A stretch of DNA of 64,000 nt from Kryptolebias marmoratus (taxonomy: Eukaryota; Chordata; Actinopteri; Cyprinodontiformes; Rivulidae). The stretch is taken from positions 9,088,449-9,152,448 of the forward strand of contig NC_051439.1 of assembly GCF_001649575.2 (NCBI RefSeq). The letters run 5' to 3'. Position numbers and translations under genes: made by a program. Positions 27,101 to 36,294 of the stretch are shown piece after piece. The notes under the pieces were generated by a model, which saw nothing but the letters and a program-made list of their open reading frames with translations, did no database searches and had not been told where the DNA came from. Positions within the stretch are counted from its first letter, which is position 1. Every line of letters begins with the position of its first letter.

Positions 27101-28144
27101 ATACACTGGTGAGAACTTTCTCTTTGCAAGCCCAGTCTATTTTAGTATTTGTCATCTGAGCACTTTGGGTTTGTGTCATCCGTCAGGTGTAGCGCTACCA
27201 ACCCTACACACTACGATGACATCAGGCCGACCTTCCTCAATCCTGTCAAAGATTCAGCTTCAGACACCGAGAGCATCCCCAGCCCCAGCACTTCTCCTGT
27301 CCTCCCTCGCAAGCACTATGGAGAGTCCATCACCAGTCTGGGCAAGGCCAGCATACTAGGTAGACTTGTCATAACATAAAACTAGCATTTGAAGCGCAAC
27401 AGGTACTGAAAGAAAACAAAAATACGTCACATTATGATATGCATCTTACTACATGTTGTAAAAATATGTAGTAAATAGTTTTCCTTCAATATAGAGTCAA
27501 TGCTGCCATCATGTGGCAACGAAAGTTTCCTATTTATAAATGGATTTCTTATATTATCATTTTCAAAACATTATAAAATTATTTAAATACATGAACAGTT
27601 TTTTTATTTCTTGCCCCAAACAAAATTCCAGCTAATCCATCTTTTATTTCTTTCCATAATATTTACCTGCAGGAGCTGCAAGCATAGGAAAAGGGATAGG
27701 AGGCATCCTCTTCTCCCGTTTTTCCCGCTCAAACAGCCAGCCGTCGGTGTCCTTAGGCCTCGAGGGAGGAGCAAATGCCGAGGAAGAGGAGGAGAAGCGC
27801 TCAGAAAGCCAGTCGTCCTACGGCCTCTCCAGCATGACTCGGCCCACGTCTCCCACTATTGAGTCACGTAAGTCTTTTCAGCCGCAGATTCTGTTTGTGG
27901 AAGTTGCAGAGCAGGGCGGGGCTGTCCGTTCATGAAAGGAATGTCTTGTTTTGCAGTGGAGCTGGAGAGGCGTATCGACTTCGAGCTGCGCGAGGGCCTG
28001 GTGGAGAGCCGCTACTGGTCGGCAGTGACTTCTCACACAAGCTACTGGTGCTCACACGACATAGCCCTCTTCTTGTTGACCTTCATATATAAACCGAAGT
28101 CAACACCCTCCGCTCCGGCAGAAGACGCTCCGGAACCAGACTGA
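13807..28144 (+). CDS. ddhd1: DDHD1, phosphatidic-acid-preferring phospholipase A1 (13 coding exons, complete)
   Basis: Joining 13807-14416, 15733-15909, 22448-22576, 23490-23637, 25559-25668, 25813-25919, 26004-26266, 26410-26485, 26714-26863, 27044-27108, 27187-27359, 27673-27867 and 27957-28144 gives 2391 nt, a 796-residue protein with TGA stop. All junctions are GT-AG and the frame is kept throughout. The family is an intracellular phospholipase A1 that hydrolyses phosphatidic acid and phosphatidylinositol, peripheral to membranes. Visible parts: a low-complexity N-terminus, a WWE-like region (about 86-193, with VRWFYKEDKKTWKPF), HGIG at 338-341, the lipase nucleophile motif SHSLG with Ser463 (codon 26109), and the C-terminal DDHD domain (about 537-783). 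In that domain the probable metal ligands Asp588 (HPTDPV), Asp742 (RIDFELRE), His761 (TSHTSYW) and Asp769 (SHDIALF) are all kept. It is somewhat shorter than human DDHD1 (about 870-900). The start is the first in-frame ATG after a stop at 13684. Teleosts can carry two ddhd1 copies; I cannot say which this is. Confidence 0.96.
14417..15732 (+). other. ddhd1 intron 1
   Basis: 1316 bases, donor GTAAGC, acceptor TTCTGCAG. Nothing further recognised. Confidence 0.93.
15733..15909 (+). CDS. ddhd1: ddhd1 coding exon 2
   Basis: Encodes residues 204-262, including the conserved MRGQWFIDGTW and EEEESDLIEQEHL blocks that close the WWE-like region. The acceptor is TTCTGCAG and the donor GATG|GTGAGG. Phase 1 on both sides. 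Confidence 0.95.
20870..21420 (+). pseudogene. Decayed Tc1/mariner transposase fragment in ddhd1 intron 2
   Basis: Translated pieces resemble fish Tc1 transposase in order: a GGGIVV-stop-GCFGQR block at about 21055-21089 (family IMVWGCF, with the Trp codon now TGA), NSPDYL at about 21111, FQDNSSRIH at about 21203, a degenerate PQSPDLNPIE-like stretch at about 21289-21320, and a LEKTFHLGPAP-like end. Stops, frame changes and a 31-base T run (21143-21173) break it. No terminal repeats are recognised. Non-functional relic in the sense strand of the intron. Confidence 0.75.
21143..21173. repeat. T31 homopolymer
   Basis: Thirty-one T within the Tc1 relic of ddhd1 intron 2; could be the tail of a minus-strand retroinsert or slippage growth. 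Confidence 0.95.
22448..22576 (+). CDS. ddhd1: ddhd1 coding exon 3
   Basis: Encodes residues 263-305 with the near-invariant HVDWHSVDEVYLYSDATTSK block. The acceptor is CCCTTCAG. The donor AAAG|GTCTGT has C at +3, which is unusual; the flanking protein match fixes the junction. Confidence 0.95.
22577..23489 (+). other. ddhd1 intron 3
   Basis: 913 bases, donor GTCTGT. Holds a TTTA-rich run; otherwise nothing recognised. Confidence 0.93.
22590..22640. repeat. TTTA-rich simple repeat
   Basis: TTTATTTATTTATTTATTTT and variants, about 15 bases after the ddhd1 exon 3 donor. Confidence 0.85.
23490..23637 (+). CDS. ddhd1: ddhd1 coding exon 4 (HGIG motif)
   Basis: Encodes residues 306-354 including VVFVVHGIGQKMDQG. 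The HGIG loop typically helps form the oxyanion hole in this lipase fold. The acceptor is TGTTTTAG and the donor GCAAT|GTGAGT (phase 2), so Met354 is split across the intron. Confidence 0.95.
23638..25558 (+). other. ddhd1 intron 4
   Basis: 1921 bases of AT-rich DNA; no feature recognised beyond its splice sites. Confidence 0.93.
25559..25668 (+). CDS. ddhd1: ddhd1 coding exon 5
   Basis: Encodes residues 355-391, with HVEFLPVEWRSKLTLDG conserved. The acceptor is TTGTTTAG. The donor GGAG|GTTCGT has T at +3. The junction with exon 6 restores DGDTVDSITPDK. Confidence 0.95.
25813..25919 (+). CDS. ddhd1: ddhd1 coding exon 6
   Basis: Encodes residues 392-427, containing KVRGLRDLLNSSAMDIMYY and SPLYRDE. 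The acceptor is TCCCTTAG and the donor GATGAA|GTGAGA, ending in phase 0. Confidence 0.95.
26004..26266 (+). CDS. ddhd1: ddhd1 coding exon 7 (catalytic serine)
   Basis: Encodes residues 428-514. It contains KVSIVSHSLGCVIAYDI, the lipase elbow; the nucleophile Ser463 is codon 26109-26111. The acceptor is TCCATAG. The donor ACAG|GTCGGC is weak (C at +3). Confidence 0.95.
26410..26485 (+). CDS. ddhd1: ddhd1 coding exon 8
   Basis: Encodes residues 515-540, a Leu/Glu-rich helical linker (RLGELENQLAKLE) ending PQALKFK just before the DDHD domain. The acceptor is TTGGCAG and the donor TCAAG|GTGAGA. Confidence 0.93.
26714..26863 (+). CDS. ddhd1: ddhd1 coding exon 9 (start of DDHD domain)
   Basis: Encodes residues 541-590: VENFFCMGSPLAVFLALRG through FHPTDPV, giving the first DDHD acidic residue, Asp588. 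Exactly 50 codons in phase 0. The donor GTG|GTCAGT has C at +3. Confidence 0.95.
27044..27108 (+). CDS. ddhd1: ddhd1 coding exon 10
   Basis: Encodes residues 591-611, AYRLEPLILKHYSN then VAPVQIHW. The acceptor is CTGTTTAG and the donor CACTG|GTGAGA; Trp612 is split by a 78-base intron. Confidence 0.95.
27187..27359 (+). CDS. ddhd1: ddhd1 coding exon 11
   Basis: Encodes residues 612-669. It has a Ser/Pro-rich stretch (SIPSPSTSPVLPRKHYGES) conserved with mammalian DDHD1, ending GKASILG. The acceptor is CCGTCAG and the donor CTAG|GTAGAC. Confidence 0.95.
27360..27672 (+). other. ddhd1 intron 11
   Basis: 313 bases, donor GTAGAC. A CTCF-like TGCCATCATGTGGC at 27504-27517 is the only motif noted, and it is weak. 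Confidence 0.9.
27673..27867 (+). CDS. ddhd1: ddhd1 coding exon 12 (variable linker)
   Basis: Encodes residues 670-734: AASIGKGIGG followed by a Ser/Glu-rich, poorly conserved linker with an EEEEEK run, ending TSPTIES. The acceptor is CCTGCAG and the donor TCAC|GTAAGT, a strong site. Confidence 0.93.
27957..28144 (+). CDS. ddhd1: ddhd1 coding exon 13 (end of DDHD domain, stop)
   Basis: Encodes residues 735-796: RIDFELREGLVESRYWSAV, SHTSYWCSHDIALFLLTF and a short Pro/Ala/Glu tail, then TGA. The last three DDHD metal-ligand candidates (Asp742, His761, Asp769) are in this exon. The acceptor is TTTTGCAG. Confidence 0.95.
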
Positions 28145-28902
28145 TGCGGCACACTGGTTACAACACAAACACATACCTGAGAGGTGTTGCATAACACACA
28201 AGGTCAACTCTGGACACAACTCCAAACAGTGACTTTACTCAACAATTATAGTTATTTTTTTTCATCCTTGCAATTTTCTCAAACTTAAAGACTTTATTTC
28301 TTGATGATCCAGCTATTTTACCTTTCGGGAGGTATTACTAAAAAAAAAAAAAAGAACTAACTCAAAACTTTAAGATGTCTTTTTTTTTGTCTCTTTTTAA
28401 GTTAAGTTTGTGCACATTTGTACACCCTAAGAGCCAGTATGACCACACGCTAAACATTAACATGAAGGTGGATCTGATGCATGAAGGGGGGTTTTTAAAT
28501 CAGTGGAAAACAACAAGTTAAACGACTTCATCCCGTGGATTACATGTTCATAAGTTAAATCCTGCTGCTCTCACTCCCACTCTGTAACATTTGACTCTGT
28601 TGCATAACTTTCAGTCGCCATCTTTTATTTCTTTTTTTCCATAAAGAAGAGGAAAAAACATCATTGTTAGAACTTTTTTTCTTATAAGGGAACATTTAGT
28701 TAGTCCGTGTGACAATGCTAACGCTAACATGAGATGAAATGCCTTTTGAAAATCTGCTTAAAAGATGTTACTTGTTACGAGTTTTTTTTCACTCAGTCCA
28801 AAAAAAAACAAAAAGGGCACAATCCCTTTAAAAACTGAACGGCAATATAAGGAAGGACGTGATATCTTTAGGTTCCCACAGTTTTGAGATCGTTCTAAAC
28901 CA

Positions 28903-28908
28903 AATAAA
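28903..28908 (+). terminator. Poly(A) signal, proximal (ddhd1)
   Basis: AATAAA about 760 bases after the stop codon, followed by a T-rich tract near 28924, as expected of a downstream element. Confidence 0.45.
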
Positions 28909-31056
28909 ACCTGAAGTAAGCATGTTTTTATTTATTTATTTTTTTATTCCGTATGCCAAGTAACGTTTAAAATTATGTTTAGTTAAAAGAAAATGTCATC
29001 ACTGTTTTTGTTTTTGGGGGAAGAACAAAAAAATGTCTGGCAGTAGTTGCAGCTAAATGCCCTCATGAGGTTCCAGGTTACATTTAGGGAGCCGTACAAT
29101 CAGGTGGATTGTATCATGATGGACTGAAACAAGAGCCAGATTATTTTCCTAGAGTTTAATAATCCAAACCATAGTTTAAAAAAGAAAAAAAAAAGAGAAA
29201 AATCACAGTCACTTAACTGAAATCAATGCTTTTTTTTTGTTGTTGTTACGAAGAAGTTCTGGAGAGACTTGTTTGTCTTTTTTATTGAGGTTTAAATGAA
29301 ATTAATGGTTCTATATGTATTTTTTCTTAAAAAAGAAAAAAAGAATATTTTCATAGTGACTCTTAGAGATACAAACCAGAATCTCAGCGTGAGGAAAATG
29401 GGATTCAAACTTGTGGCCAAATAACATTCTTGTGTCGAGCTGCTTTAGCAATGCTACTGCTTAGAAATAACTCAAACAGGCATAATTAAAAAAAGGGTAA
29501 AAAAAAAAAAGTTTTTTTTTAAGTTATTGTTATGTTTTTAGGATATTGCACACTCAAGTTAATTGTATCTTGTTCATCTTCATTGTGGCCAATTTGCACT
29601 TTTCTTTTTTTCGTGTTTCTTTTAGCAAATCATCATTTTTTTAATGAAAAACAGCTTTCTTTATGGGAGAAAACCTGCAGTTAAAGACATTAGGGCAATC
29701 AGTCATTTAACGTGTGGTTAAATGTGACACGGGACAAAAGACTACTCCAAAAAAAGAAGTGGGAATAAGAAATTGTGGCGACGGCAAATAAAAAGAAATA
29801 CCCCCTGTTTATTAGAGCATATAGGGAAAAAATAAAAAAAGTAGCTTTTATTAGTTCGATGTCCCAGTACTAATTCTGCAGGAAATTAATTGCTTATGCG
29901 TCTTGCATGGTCTGGAGTTTAAAGTTAATAAATGTTGGAACTTTAAAAACAGTGCAGTGTGCCAACACGCATCTAAAAATCCTTCCTGCACAAACACTTG
30001 TTTTTAAAATCCTTGCAATGACTAAAAAGCCGAGCATGGTCATTATTGCTCGGCTACATGCAACAGATTTGACTAATACCAGTGTCAAATTGAATTTATG
30101 CAGTTTTATTTGATCATGGCTCTGAGTAAAGGGTATTTTAATTTGTTGCGGCGTACGCTACAGCTCACGTTGTACCACCGAAGGGCTGTCGTTTGTCGTT
30201 TTCACCTCCGAACGGAGTCAGTTTTTTAAGATGTTAGACGTCTCTGTTTTATGTTTGCAAAGGCCAATTCACAAAACCAGGCTGCCTTGAAGAGCTGACC
30301 TGACGAGTAACTTGGAAGCGACACTGTCACTAGGACAAAAAAGGAGAAGTGATATAAGATTTTTGTTTTTTAATATATTTTACCTGCACGTTGATCAGCG
30401 ACGAGTTGCACAGAAACTATACAGAAAGCAGCCCTTTGTTGATTTATTTTGAATTGTTTAATTTATTTGTTGTTGTTGTTGTTTTAGCTCAGCATGTGTT
30501 CTATTGATCCAGAGAACATTTTTACCATTTAAAAGAGAAAAAAAAAATCCAGTTTCACTGTTGCCTCTGCATCTTTCATTCATGCAATGCAAATATGTAC
30601 TGTAAGGGCGTGGACTGTGTGACTGTTCCAGCAGCGTTTCTGTCATTGTTTGTGACTTGGTTGTGTTTCATAAATGTATGTGAATTTCACACATTTTTAT
30701 TATTTTATTTCCCCCCCCCCATTCCGGCAGTTCTTTTGATTCAAGCACAGATTTAATGAATGTGTTCACTCCGCTTGCTTCGAAGCTGAGCAAGTCAACT
30801 GAAGAAGCAAATACTGACGTTTTTTCTGAAATTAGTGTACCTTTGACTATCGGAGCGTTTAATGTACAGCTTTTTAGACCAGTGACAGTATATTTTTCTT
30901 AGTAAAGGCACCACAAACATCAGGGAATCGTCTGCTGTTACATGCGTGTAGATTCAAGTTTTTTCTTCTTTTTCTTTTTTTTGCTAGATTGAAGCCATTG
31001 TCGTTGACAGCAGTTAAGCTCAGACGTCTTGTCTCTTTGTAAAAAAAAAAAACAAA

Positions 31057-31062
31057 AATAAA
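31057..31062 (+). terminator. Poly(A) signal, distal (ddhd1)
   Basis: AATAAA after an A-rich stretch, about 2.9 kb after the stop codon. It is the last AATAAA before the sequence character changes towards the intergenic spacer. Confidence 0.4.
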
Positions 31063-31070
31063 CAGTCACA

Positions 31071-34000
31071 CCTTTTTAAAGAGGTCACATTTGGCTTGAA
31101 TCCATGTCACCGGACAAGTGGTCTTAAAGAAAACAAAAGAAAAATGTGCATTAAAAAGTAACTAAACGGCTAAAATGAAACGTGTTAAACTGGTCGCACT
31201 GGTTCTAACTTTGAGATGATGTCCAGAAAAGTGTTTGTTCGTCCTTAGAGCTGTGCAATAACCCATGCCTGTAATGGATTCTAACTGCCATCCAAAGCAC
31301 TGTATTCATTTCCTTTTATTAAAGCATTTCCTTTTGAATACACCATCATTTATCACTCTGTCATGTTTTGCAGATTACTGGAGGGAGGAAATATTGAGTT
31401 AGGGTTTGTCGTGTAGCAGGAGATTGAACTCCCTTTGCTCCTTCGCAGACTGATTCTGGAGGACACTGGAGCTGCTGTTCTGTTCCACAGATCAGATTCT
31501 TTCCAAGACGCCCCCTGAAGTGAGTAAGAAGTTGAGGAATAGGCCACATTGTAGTCCATTAGCAGTGATGGCTTCCACATAAGTTTGTAGTTGTTTTGTT
31601 TTTGTTTTTAGGCAGTATCTGCAAAAATGTAACTTGCAGAGAAATTAGCTGAAGCAGAGCTGATTTATGCATCATGGATGAAGCGTTGCTTTTCCGTTTG
31701 TGGCCAGAAGAGGTCAGTATACTACTGTTAATACTGGAACAAAGCCTCACAGTGACTATCTGTTCAGTGAACAGTCCTGTTTCTGTTTAATAGACTGTTT
31801 AAGCCTTTTTTTAGCAGGTGTTAATCAGTTACATCTAGATATCCAGACTGATTTGTTAAAACAAACTGTAATAAAATGCCTCAAAAAGCCAAAGTAAACA
31901 TCAACTTTAAAGCTCCTTCAGTTTTTGCCTCATTTTTGTCACCTCCCTCATCCACATCACCAGCCTCCAGGCCAACTCCCTATCCGACGCTCCTGCTTTG
32001 CATCTGACTCAGATGTTTCTTCCGCAATTAAAACACAGCCTTTAAAAGGCAACGAGTCGGCTTCCAGACACAGACAGGGTTGGAGCAGCGGGGAGACAGA
32101 GAGAGAGGTCATAAATCGCTCGGGATGCAGGCCGTGGTCTGAAGGCCCAGATTCCTTCTAGCTGGAGGACTGGAGCTCGGCGGAGTTCGCCGGGAGTCTG
32201 GGCCAGAAACGCACATGATTCATGGGATGCTTCTGCTGATCACTTGGAAAGCGAGTCATGAGTGTTTATTGTACCGTAGCTTTGAGGAGACGGAAGGCAG
32301 CTGCATTTTTCTGCAGTTTTTTCCCCTCTCCCAGATGTGTGATCTGTGTGATCACTTGACTGATGCTCAAAACCCCGTCTTTCAGTAGCCAGCAGACAAT
32401 CTTATCTTCTTTTTTGTTTTAAGATGTCCACAAATTCAGTCTGAATCCTGTGCACATGAAACAGAAAATGCTTCCAATGCACACTGACATCAGATAAATT
32501 TCCTTTAATACACAGATAATCCACAAAGACTCTTGGGTTTATGACAACTGAGCTACTAAGGGAAAAATATAGCTTTTCTATATAGGATAAAAGAAAAATG
32601 TCTGATAAAATTGGTGATATAAAGTTATTTATTTGAAGACACTGATTCTCAAAGGTAAATCCTGTCTGGTTCATTTGTCTTTAAATCTTTAAAAGTATAT
32701 GACAGGTTTGACATATCTTCACCTGAACCAGCTACAGTTACATTCTCACTGAATTAAAGTGTCAGGAGTTTAGGTAGATGAAATTTTCTTCATTTTCTTT
32801 ATAGCCAATAAAAAAATCGTCCATCAAAAAAGAGAGAGAGAAAAAGGAATGACTTCAGAGTATTTACAGCTAATATCGGAAGGAATGAAAGTTGCTTAAA
32901 AAGCACAAGTGCTGAGCTTCCTTGTCGTTTGCGCAGTTACTCACAGTGAGAGAGCGAGCCGCTGGTCCCTGGGTGCTGATGAAGGCTCAGCAGCACCATG
33001 TCCATAAAAGGCAGCTTGAGGTCTCCACGAAACCTGCGACAACCTGTTGAAGTCTCAGCTTTGGGGGGTTTAAATCAGGCAAAATCTGCAATAAAACACG
33101 CAATCATCTGTGCCTGTGTCACAGACATTTCTGTTTTTTATTGACATTAGTCTACAAATAAGTTTTAAGTCCTCTTAGATTGAATACATTTGATCATTTA
33201 TAAAACAAACCCCACTGCATTTGAAGGTTAATCTAGTCTTTTATTATGTGTTGTCTCACCTCCATAGAGTTTTCAAAAGGGTGGCAGAACGAGTTTTATT
33301 TAGCATACAAATGCTGCATTGTGGGAGTTAGGGAATCACTTTTAATACAGGCCAGCTTTTTTACTTTACAGTTGATATTACTAACTGGGAGCAGCGGACT
33401 CAAGTTACTGAATCTCGTCTTCTCTCTTAAATTTATATACATACGTAAAACGAGCATTTCTCAAAAGGATACACGCTTTTTAACAACGCTCTCACAAGAT
33501 CTGTTAGTGCTCAGATTGACAAGAATGCCTAAGTTATAACCACTCTAGTGCTCCTTAAGGTTGATTGCCTGTGGCGGCCATATTGATTTGGGTTGCAAAT
33601 TTACATCAGGGGCCACAACCTAGACTGCTCTTCCAAATGCATCCAACAAATCATGCAAGAGCACTTATATATGTGCAATATAGAATACACAAATCACTCA
33701 TTTTGTCAAATAGATTAAGTAATTTAACAGTGAAATATATCTACCCTTTGATTGAATTATTATAATACAATTCATATTTACTTTAAAAAGTACAAACCCT
33801 TTTTCAGTCAGTACAAGCTGTTAGAATGAATCCCACTTTCTGCAACATTACATATTATATTAATGGATCTATATTACAATGTAAATGACATGCCTCTGTT
33901 GATTCTGGCTTTCAGTGCGTTTCCTTGTGTTCTCGCGAGACTAAAACATCTGGTTGCGTTAAATCCACTGTTTTAAAACCTGTTGGTCGCGTCAGAAACT

Positions 34001-34199
34001 ATTGCTTCTCGGTGTCGGCGACGTGGCTCGAAACGCGGACTAAACACTCACTGATGCCGTGAGAGCTACAAAAGTGTGTTTGAGGTGATAGGGGACCGGA
34101 AAAAAAAAAAAAAAAAAAAAAGGTTCCCAGTGAGAAAAGGAAAAGTGGGGCTGGAAGCAGTGACGTTATCCGCTTATCGGAAAGTGGGAGGGAGGAAAA
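31071..34199. other. Spacer between ddhd1 and fermt2
   Basis: About 3.1 kb with no supported gene on either strand. ATTAAA at 31318-31323 could extend the ddhd1 3' UTR slightly. The rest is plain AT-rich DNA. Confidence 0.7.
34100..34121. repeat. A22 homopolymer
   Basis: Twenty-two A shortly upstream of the fermt2 first exon block. Confidence 0.95.
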
Positions 34200-34418
34200 G
34201 AGGGAGGGCTGGACTCCATTAATCCGAACCCTGCTGGAAAACTGTTTGGGATACTTCACTTCTTCGGCGACTTCTTCAGGGGGGTGGTGGATTTCTTTCT
34301 GCTTTTATATCACCTTTCCAAGACAATATTCATGTATTAAAGAAGGGGGAGTCGTCCCGTACCGTGTAGTCGACTGTTTTAGTGTCTTTTTTTCTCGTTG
34401 TTCCTCGTCTTTGTGAAG
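34200..34418 (+). other. fermt2: fermt2 non-coding first exon (approximate 5' end)
   Basis: A consensus donor GTGAAG|GTGAGT sits at 34418/34419, 1.7 kb before the coding exon that begins one base ahead of the ATG. A non-coding first exon is therefore required somewhere here, and this is the best donor in a CpG-containing block. The 5' end is a guess; no TATA box is obvious. Confidence 0.5.
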
Positions 34419-34779
34419 GTGAGTGTCCACATTTAAATACTCGTCCTCCCTCCGCCGCTATATGTAAAAAAAGAAGACTATTTCTCGAACAGCTTTTGCT
34501 ACATTTAACTCAACTCTTCCACTCTTTCCCTGCTCCCTGTAGGATTTTAGGAGCTGCTTAGTGTTTTTTTAAAATTATTATTTCTTTTCCCCCCACAGTT
34601 TGTGTTGAACTTAGTTGTTTAGCGAAGGGCTGGGTGAAGAGCTGCCTGCGAGCCGGGGACTTGGGTGTAAAGGGCTTACATAATGAACTCCTCAGCCTAT
34701 TTGGGAGAGAGCCTTTCCCGTTATTTTTAACAGGTGAAGCGGCACATTTCCGGTGTGTGTGTGTGTGTGTTCCGAGCTC

Positions 34780-34940
34780 GTAGCCGCCGGCTGGTAGCCT
34801 TTGTTCCGCCGGGTTTATTGGCTGCACGGCGGCGTTTATAAGGCCAGAGAGCCTCGGAGGGAAAAGAGTGACAGATTCAGCTACACTGTAACTTTTTTGG
34901 CGGTGACTTTTTTCTTTTTCTTTCTTTTTTGAATGCACAA
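34780..34940 (+). promoter_or_regulatory. Possible second fermt2 promoter/first exon with CCAAT-box and TATA-like sites
   Basis: A GC-rich patch holds an inverted CCAAT box (ATTGG, 34817-34821), a TATA-like TTTATAAGG (34835-34843) about 20 bases on, and a donor-like CACAA|GTGAGC at 34941. This is arranged like an alternative start feeding the same coding exon at 36137. Motif evidence only. Confidence 0.3.
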
Positions 34941-35680
34941 GTGAGCGCCTTTTCCACCCACAAAATTGACACAGAAATGACCGAATACTTTTATTTTAGT
35001 CCTCCTTCCTCGCATATTGTGGTTGAGAGTCAAGTGTTCAGTGAGCTAAATGACCTCAGTTGTCACCACTGCAGCACCATCACTGATGGAGGAAAGAAGC
35101 TGTCCCTGAAGGGAAAGATGCTCAATCTATTGGCTTTTTTTTTTTTTAAAAATTGAACTTTAAAAGTGATATGTGTTACTGGAATAACAGCAATAAGGAA
35201 CTCCAGTGTATTTGATTTCCCATCACAGTCTATTAATCAGAGTTATTCACTTCCACTGCTTCTTGTTATCACTTACCAGCCTTCCCTGCAATCAGCAATA
35301 TTAAATGTTCACATCACGCATCTAAAACATTTGAATCTGCCTTCACCAGACTGCAACTCGAGAACACATGTAGAAGTTTTCATTTTCGTCTGCATGCCAT
35401 TTCAATGCCTTCAGTGTGTGGCACATGTACTTGTTTTTAATTTAATGAGACCCTTTGGGACATCTTCACATGCCATAAATCAACCTTTTTTTTTGCATAA
35501 CGGGTTGGTTTCATACAGGGCAAATTTCCCATGCACTAGTGGGGGGTAGAGGAATATTGTTCTTCAGCAAAATCACTTCTTTTTACTCCGTTTTGTTAGG
35601 GTTATCTTGTAGGTTTGCTAGTATGTGAAAAATAACTGCGACTGAGTCTGTGTGGTACTTTAAAAAAAAAAAAAAACCTT

Positions 35681-35766
35681 GTAAGTTTTATTATTTATGT
35701 GCGGCCCAGGACCAAATGATCCATGAACCAGTACTGGTCCTTGGCCCAGTGTTTGGGGACCCCTTG
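35681..35766 (+). mobile_element. Fragment resembling a fish hAT-type transposon end
   Basis: The stretch with GCGGCCCAGGACCAAATGAT and the end TGTTTGGGGACCCC resembles the widespread vertebrate hAT end of the type CGGCCCGG...GGTTGGGGACC. Only about 85 bases are recognisable and no partner end was found. Recognition is from memory of the repeat type. Confidence 0.45.
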
Positions 35767-35864
35767 CCATCCAGCATTTCCAGAGTATATATCCAAATGT
35801 TCTTTCAACTAGAAGAGTAGCAAACTTCACTTGAGGATGGTCAGATTTTTATCTTCTGCCATCT

Positions 35865-35891
35865 TATATATATATATATATATATATATAT
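35865..35891. repeat. (TA)n microsatellite
   Basis: About 13 TA units, about 100 bases after the hAT-like fragment and 250 bases before the first fermt2 coding exon. Confidence 0.93.
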
Positions 35892-36137
35892 TATCACTTT
35901 GTCAGCTATATTCTTGTCATTTTATGGACTAACCTACTTTATCAAAAGCAAAGTTAGAGACTAAAGAAAATGTCATTTTGGAACTTTTTAAAGAACTCTT
36001 AATCTGAAAGTCTTAAAGGTTTCTGCAGCTTATTTAGTCCCTTTTAAAAAGGAACAGATGTTTTCTTGTCATTGCAGCATGATAAAAGTTTTAGTCTTTT
36101 ACTGTTTTATGATGTTGTTGTTGTTCTGTTTGGCAGG

Positions 36138-36294
36138 ATGGCACTGGATGGGATCCGGATGCCCGATGGCTGCTATGCTGACGGGACATGGGAGTTGAAG
36201 ATGCACGTGACCGACCTCAACAGGGACGTGTCTCTGAGGGTCACTGGGGAAATCCACATCGGTGGAGTTATGCTCAAACTTGTCGAGAAACTAG
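36138..36294 (+). CDS. fermt2: fermt2 coding exon 1 (F0 domain start)
   Basis: Residues 1-52 plus one base. The exon begins at 36137 after acceptor TTTGGCAG, leaving only one 5' UTR base. The donor is CTAG|GTATAC. It encodes [16 protein letters not shown] and [13 protein letters not shown]. Confidence 0.96.

Larger units (their letters stand above)
28145..31070 (+). other. ddhd1: ddhd1 3' UTR (probable extent)
   Basis: T- and A-rich non-coding DNA follows the stop. Canonical AATAAA signals are at 28903-28908, 29787-29792 and 31057-31062, with an ATTAAA at 31318-31323. An AU-rich patch of repeated ATTTA lies near 28928-28942. The real cleavage site cannot be decided from sequence; about 0.8 kb and about 2.9 kb forms are both possible. 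Confidence 0.5.
34419..36136 (+). other. fermt2 5' UTR intron
   Basis: 1718 bases between the proposed non-coding exon donor (GTGAGT) and the acceptor before the ATG exon. Holds the possible second promoter, the hAT-like fragment and a TA repeat. Confidence 0.55.
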
